Of a DNA stretch of 64,000 bases, positions 25,632 to 34,152 are shown piece after piece (position 1 is the stretch's first letter; every line of letters begins with the position of its first letter). The translations under genes were made by a program, and so were the position numbers. The stretch lies in NCBI RefSeq assembly GCF_002943465.1, contig NZ_PTQY01000003.1:248001-312000 (forward strand), written 5' to 3'. The notes below the pieces were generated by a model. That model had not been told where the DNA came from, made no database searches, and saw only the letters and a program-made list of their open reading frames with translations. The stretch comes from Rhodoferax sp. TS-BS-61-7. GTDB taxonomy: Bacteria; Pseudomonadota; Gammaproteobacteria; Burkholderiales; Burkholderiaceae_C.

Positions 25632-26684
25632 GTGCCCACCTCTATGAATGCACCCGCCCTGCGCGGGGGGCTGCTGGCTTTGCTTGCAGCCACCTTGTTT
25701 GGCATCAGCACGCCGCTGGTGCAACAACTGGGGGTGGGATTGGGTGCGTTCAGCACGGCCGCATTGCTGTATGGCGGCGCGGCCGTGGTGGGCGCATTGA
25801 CCCGGCGGCCCCGGGAGCAAGAGGCCAGACTGCAAAGGGCCGATGTGCTGCGATTAACCGCCATGGCTATTTTTGGCGCGGCCATGGGGCCTGTGGCCCT
25901 AGCCTGGGGTTTGCAACGCACCAGCGGGGCCAGTGCGTCCCTCATGCTGACGCTGGAAGCGCTGTTCACTGCAGTGCTGGCCTGGCGTCTGTATGGCGAA
26001 ACCATGGACCGCAGGGTCTGGCTGGCCATGTTGCTCTTGTTGGCCGGTGGCATGGCACTGGTGCTGGACCAGGGGCTGATCGGTGGGGTGCAATTGATGG
26101 GGTTGCTGGCGGTCATGGTGGCCACCGCTTCCTGGGGCATAGACAACACCCTGTCGCGCGAGCTTGCAGATAGAGACCCCGGCCAGGTGGTGATGGGCAA
26201 AGCTGCGATAGGCACCGCATTCACAGCGGCACTGGCTTGGTTCAACGGGGAGCCCATGCCTGGCGTGTTCGCAGCCATGGGGTTGCTCGTCGTGGGTGCC
26301 ACGGGGTATGGATTGAGCTTGCGCTTCTATCTGCTTGCACAAAGAGCCTTCGGCGCTGCCCGGACAGGCTCCGTGTTTGCCTTTGCACCGTTCATCGGGG
26401 CTTTTCTGGCCTTCGCCATGGGGGACAGATCCTCAGGGGTGCTGATGGCCGTAGGTGGCCTCCTTATGCTGAGTGGCGTGGTACTGCATTTGGTGGAAAG
26501 CCATGGCCATGAACACGTGCATGCGCCCACAGAACATGAGCATGCCCACAACCATAACGATGGGCATCACAACCACCTGCACGACCCCATGCCTGCGGGG
26601 CCGCACAGCCATGCACACAGCCATGAGCCCTTGCGCCACAGCCACGCGCATGTGCCGGACGCGCACCACCAGCACGCCCATTGA
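25632..26684 (+). CDS. DMT (EamA) family transporter with a histidine-rich C-terminal tail
   Basis: A 350-residue inner-membrane transporter with about ten hydrophobic helices arranged as two EamA repeats (GGLLALLAATLFGIS, then LLAVMVATASWGIDN). The last 50 or so residues are dominated by His, with Asp, Glu and Asn (for example HEHAHNHNDGHHNHLHD), as in nickel, zinc or cobalt handling proteins. The GTG at 25632 has an AGGAAAG site 7 nt upstream; an ATG at 25644 is an alternative. EamA proteins usually export metabolites, so the tail suggests metal binding or metal-dependent control, which is an inference. Confidence 0.87.
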   Translation: MPTSMNAPALRGGLLALLAATLFGISTPLVQQLGVGLGAFSTAALLYGGAAVVGALTRRPREQEARLQRADVLRLTAMAIFGAAMGPVALAWGLQRTSGASASLMLTLEALFTAVLAWRLYGETMDRRVWLAMLLLLAGGMALVLDQGLIGGVQLMGLLAVMVATASWGIDNTLSRELADRDPGQVVMGKAAIGTAFTAALAWFNGEPMPGVFAAMGLLVVGATGYGLSLRFYLLAQRAFGAARTGSVFAFAPFIGAFLAFAMGDRSSGVLMAVGGLLMLSGVVLHLVESHGHEHVHAPTEHEHAHNHNDGHHNHLHDPMPAGPHSHAHSHEPLRHSHAHVPDAHHQHAH

Positions 26685-26786
26685 AAGTGAGCGTGACTTA
26701 CACAACAAGCGCGCTCACATGGGAACACCCTCAGCCTCCCGAAGCAAGCTCCGCGAGGCCTGGGCGTCCATCACACAGCCGTCACA

Positions 26787-27371
26787 TCAAAACTTGTAGC
26801 CAATACCAAACGAGAACACGTTCTCTTTGAGGCTGGACGTGGTGCCCGTGGCAAACGTCACGTCCCGGAACTGGTTCAGGTCGTAACCGGCTTGCCAGTA
26901 CATGTTTTTGTCCAGCATCTGGCGCACGCCGATGCCGTAACCCACGCCTTGCACATCGTTGGTGCCGCTGCCGTCGTTGGACGCCGCGGAGCCGTAAATG
27001 GACGACAGCTTGCCGTAGAGCTGGAAGTTGTTGGCCAGCGCGACGGTGGGGATCACATCAATCGAGTAGCGGTTGTTGATGCTGGCCGCGCTACCGTTGG
27101 CATAGGTGCCAGCCTGGTGGTTGCCCGAGCTGTAAGAGCCGCCCAGGCCGATGGCGAAGTTGGGGGCCAGTGCCCAGTCGTAACGGGCTTGCAGGCCCAG
27201 GGCGGTGGTCTTTCCGGTGTCCGACGTTCCGTCGGTCGCGCTGGTTGATCCGGTGGACAGTTCAGCGTTGGTACCGATGCTGAAACCAGACAGATCAGCC
27301 GGGCCCGCGGCAAAGGCGGAAGAGGCGGCAAAAGCACCAAGAGCAACAGTCGTCAGAAAGAGTTTTTTCAT
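26787..27371 (-). CDS. Outer-membrane beta-barrel protein
   Basis: A 194-residue protein with a clear signal peptide (LFLTTVALGAFAASSAFA) followed by alternating strands (ALGLQARYDWAL, FAIGLGGSYSSG, YSIDVIPTVAL, FQLYGKLSSIYG) and a terminal aromatic residue (FSFGIGYKF), the signal for BAM-dependent insertion. The size fits an eight-stranded opacity/OmpW-like barrel. A longer open frame upstream on this strand is only an antisense shadow. It is divergent from the methyltransferase gene. Confidence 0.87.
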   Translation of the reverse strand: MKKLFLTTVALGAFAASSAFAAGPADLSGFSIGTNAELSTGSTSATDGTSDTGKTTALGLQARYDWALAPNFAIGLGGSYSSGNHQAGTYANGSAASINNRYSIDVIPTVALANNFQLYGKLSSIYGSAASNDGSGTNDVQGVGYGIGVRQMLDKNMYWQAGYDLNQFRDVTFATGTTSSLKENVFSFGIGYKF

Positions 27372-27572
27372 GGAGTGAACCGGGTGAAGGGTCCGAGTTA
27401 AGGGACCTCCATGGTCGCGACGCCGTGTAAATCTGCAGTGGCTGTTTGGCAAAAGCGCGTAAACAAGCGTGCGTGCGCTGTAAAAGTTTGTGAAGCGGGT
27501 TCCCGACACTTCGCTGCGCATACCGCACAGCCTTGCATACACTTGGCAACCTTTTCTGAACAACACCCGCCC

Positions 27573-28514
27573 GTGCAAGCCCTTCTCCACACCATCGCCA
27601 CGATGGACCTGCCCTTTGACGCCCAGCGCCTGTTTCATGGCCGCGGTGGCCTGCACCCTGGCTGCGAGCAGTGGGCGCTGGACTTTTATCCGCCGGTGCT
27701 GGTGCTCACCAGCTTTCAGCCAGTCGACGACGACACACTTGCCACCCTGGGCGCGGCATTGGCTGCACGCTGGGCGCAGATTGCGCCAGACCAGCCGCTG
27801 AACTGGGTGTTTCAGTGCCGGGCCGAGGGCCATGCGGATACCCGGCTGATGGCCGGTGCCGTGCCCGACCCGCATGTGGTCACGGAAGATGGCACGCAGT
27901 ACAAGGTGCACGTGCTGCGCGGGCAGAACCATGGTCTGTTTCTGGACATGGCCGCAGGCCGGCGCTGGGTGCGCCAGCACGTGGCGGCGCACCCCAAGAC
28001 GTACGCCTTCAAGGTGCTCAACCTGTTTGCCTACACCTGCGCCTTCTCGGTGGTGGCGCTGCAGGCGGGCGCCAAGAATGTGGTGAATGTGGACATGGGC
28101 CAGGGTGCACTGGCCATTGGCCAGCAAAACCACCGGCTCAATGGTTTCAATACCGGCGCCAGTTTTCTGGCCCACGACATCTTCAAGACCTGGGGCAAGA
28201 TCACACGCGGCGGGCCCTACGACCTGGTCGTGCTGGACCCGCCCAGCTACCAAAAGGGCAGCTTTGTCGCCACCAAAGACTACGCCCGCCTGCTGCGCCG
28301 CCTGCCCGAGCTGCTGACGCCCGGCGGCCACGCGCTGGTGTGCCTTAACGCGCCCGAGCTGGACACCGCCTTTTTGCAAACCCATATGCAAGAGCAGGCG
28401 CCTGAACTGCGCATGCTGCAGCGCCTGCCCAACCCACCCACGTTTGCCGATGCCGCACCCGAGCGCGCGCTCAAGGTGCTGGTGTACCAGGCGCCGGAAC
28501 TGGCCACCCTCTAA
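27573..28514 (+). CDS. Class I SAM-dependent methyltransferase, RlmI/RlmK-like
   Basis: A 313-residue predicted rRNA methyltransferase. The SAM-binding region includes FKVLNLFAYTCAFSVVAL and NVVNVDMGQGAL, and the catalytic motif is DPPSYQKGSF, as in 23S rRNA N2-guanine and C5-cytosine methyltransferases. The N-terminal half lacks the PUA domain of E. coli RlmI. The start is uncertain between GTG 27573 and ATG 27603. It is followed closely by the small gene at 28536 and a LysE gene. Confidence 0.82.
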   Translation: MQALLHTIATMDLPFDAQRLFHGRGGLHPGCEQWALDFYPPVLVLTSFQPVDDDTLATLGAALAARWAQIAPDQPLNWVFQCRAEGHADTRLMAGAVPDPHVVTEDGTQYKVHVLRGQNHGLFLDMAAGRRWVRQHVAAHPKTYAFKVLNLFAYTCAFSVVALQAGAKNVVNVDMGQGALAIGQQNHRLNGFNTGASFLAHDIFKTWGKITRGGPYDLVVLDPPSYQKGSFVATKDYARLLRRLPELLTPGGHALVCLNAPELDTAFLQTHMQEQAPELRMLQRLPNPPTFADAAPERALKVLVYQAPELATL

Positions 28515-28535
28515 GGCTTTGACGTATAAATCACC

Positions 28536-28781
28536 ATGCCCGCTACCGAACTCAAAGTCACCCAAACCGGCACCGTGGCCGGCAAACTGTTGCTCGTCCC
28601 CACGGGACAGGAAGGCCCGCTGCTGCCCCATGTGCAGGACTGGGTGACCGCCAAACTCAAGGCCAAACAGCCCGTCAAGGACGTGAGCAACACGGTGCTG
28701 GTCAAAGGCATCAAGCAGTGGTCGGCTTTTGAAGAGAAGGCCGGCGGCAAAAAAGTGCTCACCGTTTTCAAAATTACCTGA
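28536..28781 (+). CDS. Small conserved-type hypothetical protein
   Basis: An 81-residue protein without signal peptide or membrane helix. It has an alternating beta pattern (ELKVTQTGTVAGKLLLVP), a central helix (HVQDWVTAKLKAK) and a C-terminal strand (KKVLTVFKIT). It lies 21 bp after the methyltransferase gene and 9 bp before the LysE gene, on the same strand, with base composition like theirs. I do not recognise the family. Confidence 0.6.
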   Translation: MPATELKVTQTGTVAGKLLLVPTGQEGPLLPHVQDWVTAKLKAKQPVKDVSNTVLVKGIKQWSAFEEKAGGKKVLTVFKIT

Positions 28782-28790
28782 GGCCACGCC

Positions 28791-29423
28791 ATGTTTCCCA
28801 CCGACGTATTGCTGACCTACCTGGCCGCCTGCCTGCTGGTGGTGCTGGCGCCCGGGCCTGACAACATTCTGGCCATTGGCCGCGGCCTGAGCCAGGGGCG
28901 TGCGGCGGCGGCGCTGTCCGCGCTGGGTGCGGGGGTGGGCATTCTGTTCCACACGCTCACGGCGGCGCTGGGGCTGTCGGTCATCCTGCAAAGCTCGGCC
29001 ACCGCGTTCTGGGCGATCAAGGTGGTGGGCGCGGTCTACCTGATGTGGCTGGGCTACAAGGCGCTACGCGCCCAGAACCTCATCACCTTCACGCCAGCGG
29101 CGCACCTGCCGCTGCACCGCATCTTCATCAGTGGCGCGTTGTCCAACATCCTCAACCCCAAGCCGGGCCTGTTTGTGCTGGCCTTCCTACCGCAGTTTGT
29201 GGATGCCCAGCGCGGCTCGGTGCCGGTGCAGATGCTGGTGTATGGCGCGATTTTTGCCGCCATGACCACGGTATTGTTTGCGCTGATCGGCAGCTTTGCC
29301 AATGGCCTGGCGACCTGGCTCAAGGCGCACCCGCGCGTCACCTCGGGCCTGAACATCGGTGCAGGGCTGACCTTCATCGCCTCTGGCCTCACGGTGCTCA
29401 CGCTCAAGTCACGCAGCGTGTGA
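28791..29423 (+). CDS. LysE/RhtB family amino-acid exporter
   Basis: A 210-residue inner-membrane protein with about six helices. The N-terminal signature VLAPGPDNILAIGRGLSQG is typical of the LysE/RhtB superfamily, and NPKPGLFVLAFLPQFVD is its second conserved motif. These proteins export amino acids or homoserine lactone-like compounds; the substrate is not predictable here. It is 9 bp after the small hypothetical gene. Confidence 0.92.
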   Translation: MFPTDVLLTYLAACLLVVLAPGPDNILAIGRGLSQGRAAAALSALGAGVGILFHTLTAALGLSVILQSSATAFWAIKVVGAVYLMWLGYKALRAQNLITFTPAAHLPLHRIFISGALSNILNPKPGLFVLAFLPQFVDAQRGSVPVQMLVYGAIFAAMTTVLFALIGSFANGLATWLKAHPRVTSGLNIGAGLTFIASGLTVLTLKSRSV

Positions 29424-29434
29424 GCTAGAGCGCC

Positions 29435-29526
29435 AGAGCCTGGGGGCCGGACGTTCTGCTCCGTGTCCCCCGCCCGCTGCGCGGGCTCCTCCTTTACCTG
29501 CGCAGAACGCCCAGCCCCCAGACTCT
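29435..29526. repeat. Long imperfect inverted repeat between LysE and PhyH genes
   Basis: The outer arms are AGAG.CTGGGGGC and GCCCCCAG.CTCT, with GTTCTGC and GCAGAAC inside them and CCCGCTGCGCGGG at the centre. The element fills the space between two convergent genes and could fold into one cruciform or terminate transcription from both sides. It resembles the GC-rich intergenic repeats of Comamonadaceae. Confidence 0.6.
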
Positions 29527-29549
29527 CGGAGGGTTTGCGCTCGCAGCAC

Positions 29550-30509
29550 TCAAGGCCAGTCGGTTAATCCCAGGATGCGCTCGCCCAGCGGGGTGAGCGT
29601 GGCGGTGGGGTACTTCTTCTTTTCCCACTCACGCGGGTCCCCCGGAAAGGCGTAGCCCTGGGGAGCTTCGCGCTCGCGCCAAGAGGTCACGCGTGCATCG
29701 CGCAGCATGGCGTCGCCCTCGTTGGCAGGGGTGAAGGCGATGTACTGCGCGGCGCGCACCAGGTGGTCGCTGGTGTTGGGGCGGATGCCGTGGGCCAGCA
29801 GGCTGTTGAAGATCAGCAAGTCACCCGCCTGCATGGCGATGAACTGCACCGGCCAGGGCAGGCTGTCCACATCAGGGCGCCAGGGGTTGCGGTCGGCGGG
29901 CGCGGTCTTGCGCCACGCGATGAAATTTTTGAACAGCTCGGGGATGCACTGAAAACCACCACTCTCCGGGCTGGTGTCGGACAAGGCCAGCACGCCCTGC
30001 ACGTTGACGGGCAGCGGGTCCAGTGTGGTGTCGGCGTCCCAGTGGATGAAGCCGGTGAACTGGCGCGCGCCGCGGTTGGGCGTGTTGAGGTTGGCGCGGT
30101 CGATGCTGACCCACAGGTCTTCACGGTCCCAGATGTCCACAAACGCGTCGTACACACGCTGCGTCTGCCGGTTGTTCCACAGGGTCTGGTGCTGGTAGGT
30201 CTCCACCATGCCAGAGCCGTTGAGCTCTTTCATCTCGTGGCCGCGCCGCTCGATCTGGTTCCAGGTGCTGGGGTCTTTCGGGTCCCAGTCCTGAAACGCC
30301 CACAGGAAATCGGTGGTGACCTTCACTTGCTCCGCCGGGATGGCTTGTTTGATGACCACGTAGCCATAGGTTTGCCAGTGCGCAAAGTCGGCCTCGGACA
30401 ACACGCGCAGCGGCAATTGCTTCTGGATGTCGCGCAGCTGTTCGTTGGCGGTGTACGAGAGGGTGGGGTTGCCGGGGCGTTGGTCGCCGTAGCGGTAGCG
30501 GTCGTTCAT
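29550..30509 (-). CDS. Phytanoyl-CoA dioxygenase (PhyH) family oxygenase
   Basis: A 319-residue putative Fe(II)/2-oxoglutarate dioxygenase. The metal ligands are likely His and Asp in HWDAD near residue 165 and His in LLAHGIRPN about 80 residues later. Family members hydroxylate diverse substrates, and none is indicated here. The ATG at 30509 has a strong AGGAGA upstream. It is transcribed divergently from an AraC-type regulator, which probably controls it. Confidence 0.87.
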   Translation of the reverse strand: MNDRYRYGDQRPGNPTLSYTANEQLRDIQKQLPLRVLSEADFAHWQTYGYVVIKQAIPAEQVKVTTDFLWAFQDWDPKDPSTWNQIERRGHEMKELNGSGMVETYQHQTLWNNRQTQRVYDAFVDIWDREDLWVSIDRANLNTPNRGARQFTGFIHWDADTTLDPLPVNVQGVLALSDTSPESGGFQCIPELFKNFIAWRKTAPADRNPWRPDVDSLPWPVQFIAMQAGDLLIFNSLLAHGIRPNTSDHLVRAAQYIAFTPANEGDAMLRDARVTSWREREAPQGYAFPGDPREWEKKKYPTATLTPLGERILGLTDWP

Positions 30510-30518
30510 GTCGGTCTC

Positions 30519-30588
30519 CTGCAGGTTGTTTTGCGTGGTGGGGATGGAGTGAATTGTGGAAACACGCTCGCTTTTGGAGTACCTGCAG
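30519..30588. promoter_or_regulatory. Inverted octamers in the PhyH-AraC divergent region
   Basis: CTGCAGGT (30519-30526) and ACCTGCAG (30581-30588) are exact inverse complements about 54 nt apart. They could be half-sites for the divergently encoded AraC-type protein; the wide separation would fit looping. The left copy overlaps the PhyH ribosome binding site. Confidence 0.3.
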
Positions 30589-30636
30589 ACTGCCTGAAAC
30601 TGGTACGATTCTGACCAAATTAACCCAACCAAGGTC

Positions 30637-31500
30637 ATGAAACCACAGTTTGAGCAGGTCACCGTACCGCTGGGCGAGTCCTGGAGCCTGCTGTGGCGCG
30701 AGCTGCCGGAGCTGCCCTTTCTGTGGCACTACCACCCCGAGTTCGAGCTGACGCTGACGCTGAACGCCCAGGGCCAGCGCTATGTGGGCGACAGTCTGGA
30801 AGACTTCACGTCCGGCGACCTGGTGCTCACCGGCCCCAACCAGCCCCACACCTGGGCCGCGACCGAGCGGCCCGATACCCGCCAACCCATGTTGGCCGTG
30901 GTGATGTGGTTCACCACCGACTGGCTGGAGCGCGCGCTGGCCGGTTGGCCCGAACTGGGTGGGCTGCAAGCCTTGTCGGCCCAGGCCGGGCGCGGGCTCA
31001 AGTTCTCGGATGCAGCGCGTGCGCAGGTGGAGCCGCTGATCCTCTCACTGCAGGCGCAAGAGCCTGCGCTGCGTCTGCCCACGCTGCTACAGATCCTGAC
31101 GCTGCTGGCCAAGGACACAGCGGCCCGGCCGCTGGCCACGCATGCCTACACACCCGCGGGCGACAAGGTGGGCCATCGCATCGGCAAGATCCTGCACCGC
31201 TTGCATGCGCAGCCGGCAGACACGGTGTCGGCCCCCGCACTGGCCGCGGAAGTGGCGATGTCGGTCGGCGCGTTCCACCGCTTTTTCAAGCGCCATACGG
31301 GCATGACGGTGCTGGACTACGTAGCCCAGCTGCGCATCGGCCAGGCCTGCCAGTTGCTGATCAACACCCCGCTGCCCATCAACGTGATTGCCAGCGATGT
31401 GGGCTACGGCACGCTGGCGCATTTCAACCGCCAGTTTCTGGCGCGCAAGGGCATGACACCGCGCGCGTTTCGTGCCAGCTACCAAGGGGCCGCAGCCTAG
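30637..31500 (+). CDS. AraC family transcriptional regulator
   Basis: A 287-residue regulator with an N-terminal cupin-like sensing domain (HYHPEFELTLTLNAQGQRYV, GDLVLTGPNQPH) and a C-terminal double helix-turn-helix (LAAEVAMSVGAFHRFFKRHT, then VIASDVGYGTLAHFNRQF), the usual AraC signature. The divergent PhyH gene is the likely target. Ligand unknown. Confidence 0.93.
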   Translation: MKPQFEQVTVPLGESWSLLWRELPELPFLWHYHPEFELTLTLNAQGQRYVGDSLEDFTSGDLVLTGPNQPHTWAATERPDTRQPMLAVVMWFTTDWLERALAGWPELGGLQALSAQAGRGLKFSDAARAQVEPLILSLQAQEPALRLPTLLQILTLLAKDTAARPLATHAYTPAGDKVGHRIGKILHRLHAQPADTVSAPALAAEVAMSVGAFHRFFKRHTGMTVLDYVAQLRIGQACQLLINTPLPINVIASDVGYGTLAHFNRQFLARKGMTPRAFRASYQGAAA

Positions 31501-31530
31501 CCACCGCCCGCACAAGCGGGGACGCAAGGC

Positions 31531-32283
31531 CTAGGACTTGCCGGCCGTAAAGCCGCCATCCACGAGCAGGTTGGCGCCGGTTATAAAGCTGGCCTCGTCG
31601 CTCAGCAAAAACAGCACCGGGTTGGCCACCTCTTCGGGCCGTCCCAGGCGCCCCAGCGGGTGCAGAGCAATCAGCCCCTGTTTCATGGCCGCATCCAGCC
31701 CGGCGAGCAGGGGCGTGTCGATGTAGCCCGGCCCCACGGAGTTCACGCGCACGCCTTTGACCGCCGCCTCCAGCGCCAGGGTGCGCGTCATGTTGACCAC
31801 ACCGCCCTTGGCCGCGCTGTAGGCCGCCGTCATGCTTTGGCCGAACACCCCGAGGATGGACGCGCAGTTGACGATGCTGCCGCTGCCCTGTGCGTACATC
31901 GGGCGCAGCGCAGCCCGCGCGACGCGGAACACGCCCATCAGGTTGATGTCGATGATGCGCAAGAAGTCTTCGTCGGTGTACGCCTCTGCGGGGCTCATGC
32001 CGCCAATGCCGGCGTTGTTGAACACGCCGTCCAGACGGCCAAAGGCAGTCACCGTGTCTGCGATGAGTTGGTCCACTTGGGACGTGGACGCCACGTCAGC
32101 GCTCATGAAGAGGCATCGCCCGCTATACATCTGTGCCAGCGCCTCTGCCAGCTTGGCACCCTGGGTGCCAGCCAGGTCGGCCATCACCACATTGGCGCCC
32201 TCTTGCATGCAGCGCTCTACCGTGGCCAGGCCAATACCGCTGGCGCCGCCCGTGACCAAAATGCTCTTGCCCTGCAAACGCAT
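31531..32283 (-). CDS. Short-chain dehydrogenase/reductase (SDR)
   Basis: A 250-residue classical SDR. It has the NAD(P)-binding TGGASGIG near residue 13, an Asp after the second strand (MADLAG) that favours NAD, NNAGIG, the catalytic Ser in NCASILG, and the Y-X3-K motif in YSAAK, followed by the C-terminal FITGANLLVDGGFTAG. The ATG at 32283 has AGGAGA upstream and was preferred over a longer frame. The substrate is unknown. It is convergent with the AraC gene. Confidence 0.93.
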   Translation of the reverse strand: MRLQGKSILVTGGASGIGLATVERCMQEGANVVMADLAGTQGAKLAEALAQMYSGRCLFMSADVASTSQVDQLIADTVTAFGRLDGVFNNAGIGGMSPAEAYTDEDFLRIIDINLMGVFRVARAALRPMYAQGSGSIVNCASILGVFGQSMTAAYSAAKGGVVNMTRTLALEAAVKGVRVNSVGPGYIDTPLLAGLDAAMKQGLIALHPLGRLGRPEEVANPVLFLLSDEASFITGANLLVDGGFTAGKS

Positions 32284-32402
32284 GGTGTTTCTCCTGAAGT
32301 GTGTAAGGGAACGATCCGACAATGACAGCGTCTATCGTCTTCAACTGTTGCCCACCGCACATTGATGCAGCGCAGGGAAAGTATCTGGAGAGGGCACCAT
32401 AT

Positions 32403-32460
32403 TGCTATATTTTCAATAGCTGCTTGCGCATATTCCAAAAGGGCTAGAGGCCAATTTGAC
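32403..32460 (+). repeat. Interspersed repeat copy 6, just upstream of the YnjC-like gene
   Basis: It reads TGCTATATTTTCAATAGCTG, CTTGCGCATATTCCAAAAGG, GCTAGAGGCCAATTTGAC. Its end lies 12 nt before the ATG of the permease gene, so it must form part of that gene's 5' region. Confidence 0.9.
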
Positions 32461-32472
32461 TACTATTTACCG

Positions 32473-34122
32473 ATGCAGCGCGCCCACCCCACTCACCGCT
32501 TCCCCGTAGCCCTTGCGCTGCTGGCGGCCGTGCTGCTGCCGCTGGGCTGGAGCCTGTGGGGCGCCGTGGCCGCCGGGCTAGACGCTGCGGCCTGGGCCGC
32601 GCTGGTGCGGGCGCCGCACACCGCGGCAGCGCTGGGCGCCAGTGTGTGGACCGGTGTGGCCTCCACGCTCTTGGCTACCGCAGCCACGGCAGGCATCTTG
32701 GCGGCCACGGTGGGGCAGTTGCACAGCAGGGCACAGGGCAACCGGCTCACACGCCTGCTGGCACCGCTGCTGGCGGTGCCGCACGCGGCCTTTGCCATTG
32801 GGCTGCTGGCACTGCTGGCACCCAGCGGCTGGCTAATGCGCCTGTTGTCACCCTGGGCCACCGGGCTCAGCGCCCCCCCCCCCTGGCCCACCACCCAAGA
32901 CCCCTGGGGCCTGGGCCTGATTGCGGTACTGGTGTGCAAAGAGATTCCGTTTTTGCTGTGGGCCGCACTGGCCCACCTGCAGCGGCCCGATGTAGCGCGC
33001 CGCCTGCAGCAGGAGCTGCGGCTGGCGCACACGCTGGGTTACAGCGCGCATGCGGCCTGGTGGTGCGTGGGCTGGCCACAGCTGCTGCCGCGCCTGGCTG
33101 CGCCCCTGCTGGCGGTGCTGGCCTATGGGCTGACGGTGGTGGACGTGGCGCTGCTCATTGGGCCCAGCACACCGCCCACGCTGGCGGTGCTGGCCTGGCA
33201 GTGGCTGCAGGATGCCAGCCCGGCCGTCAACGCGCAAGGCGCCGCCGCCGCGTGGCTGCTGGCGATCGTGCTGGTGCTGGGCGCCGCGCTGGCCTGGGGG
33301 CTACTGCACACGCCGTTAAGGCGCCGGCGCTGGACACGTGGTGCCTCTGAACACACAAGCCGCGCCCTCACAGCGGATGGACCCACGGCGCTGGCATGGC
33401 TGCTAGGGGTGTACGGCGCAGTGATGCTGGCGCTGCTGCTAGGCAGCGTGATCGGACCCTGGCCGTTTCCGCAGCTGCTGCCCGATACCTTCACCGGGGC
33501 CGCCTGGCTGGGCGTGGCGCGCAGCAGCCACACCCTGTGGACCACCGTGTGGCTGGCGCTGACCAGCAGCATGGCGGCGCTGCTGTGGGCCGTGGCTTGG
33601 CTGGAATGGGCGCCCGCACGCTGGCAGTTACGCGCCCGCCCTGTGCTCATGCTGCCGCTGGTGCTGCCGGCCGTGTTGTGGGTGGTGGGCCTGCACCGGC
33701 TCAGCCTGGCCTGGGGCCTGGACACCACGGGCACCGGCCTGTGGCTGGCCCACACCTTGGCCGCGCTGCCCTATGTGCTGATTGCGCTGCAGGGGCCCTA
33801 CCAGGGCTTTGACCCCCGCCTGCGCCACGTGAGCGCCAGCCTGGGCCACAGCCACGCCGTGTTTTTGCTGCGGGTGAAATGGCCCCTATTGCGCAGTGCA
33901 CTGGCAGCCAGCGTGGCGATTGGCTTTGCGGTGAGCGTGGCGCAGTACCTGCCCACGCTGTATGTAGGTGCGGGCCGCTTTACCACCGTGACCACCGAGG
34001 CCGTGACGCTAGCCGCCGGTGGCCAGCGCTCACTCACCGCCGCCTTTGCCTGGCTGCAGTGGCTGCTGCCGGTGCTGGTGTTTGCTGTGGCTGCGCGGTT
34101 GGGCCGGGCGCGCCGCTTCTAA
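32473..34122 (+). CDS. ABC transporter permease with two fused permease halves, YnjC-like
   Basis: A 549-residue inner-membrane protein with about twelve hydrophobic helices, made of two binding-protein-dependent permease units as in E. coli YnjC. Permease-type loops are near residue 200 (HTLGYSAHAAWWCVGWPQLL) and residue 460 (ASLGHSHAVFLLRVKWPLL). The likely ATPase is encoded at 36785 and the likely binding protein at 18688. An uninterrupted run of 11 C (32873-32883) lies in the coding region. An interspersed repeat ends 12 nt before the ATG. Transported substrate unknown. Confidence 0.85.
   Translation: MQRAHPTHRFPVALALLAAVLLPLGWSLWGAVAAGLDAAAWAALVRAPHTAAALGASVWTGVASTLLATAATAGILAATVGQLHSRAQGNRLTRLLAPLLAVPHAAFAIGLLALLAPSGWLMRLLSPWATGLSAPPPWPTTQDPWGLGLIAVLVCKEIPFLLWAALAHLQRPDVARRLQQELRLAHTLGYSAHAAWWCVGWPQLLPRLAAPLLAVLAYGLTVVDVALLIGPSTPPTLAVLAWQWLQDASPAVNAQGAAAAWLLAIVLVLGAALAWGLLHTPLRRRRWTRGASEHTSRALTADGPTALAWLLGVYGAVMLALLLGSVIGPWPFPQLLPDTFTGAAWLGVARSSHTLWTTVWLALTSSMAALLWAVAWLEWAPARWQLRARPVLMLPLVLPAVLWVVGLHRLSLAWGLDTTGTGLWLAHTLAALPYVLIALQGPYQGFDPRLRHVSASLGHSHAVFLLRVKWPLLRSALAASVAIGFAVSVAQYLPTLYVGAGRFTTVTTEAVTLAAGGQRSLTAAFAWLQWLLPVLVFAVAARLGRARRF
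32873..32883 (+). other. C11 homopolymer inside the YnjC-like gene
   Basis: Eleven consecutive C encode part of SAPPPWP. Runs of this length are prone to slippage or to sequencing error; the frame is intact as given. Confidence 0.6.
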
Positions 34123-34152
34123 ACAGTGTCGGCAGCGTTGGATGGGGCGGGC

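Noticed and set aside
27372..28991. Long minus-strand extension upstream of the outer-membrane barrel gene
   Set aside because: It is antisense to the methyltransferase and small gene. The true start at 27371 gives a perfect signal peptide.
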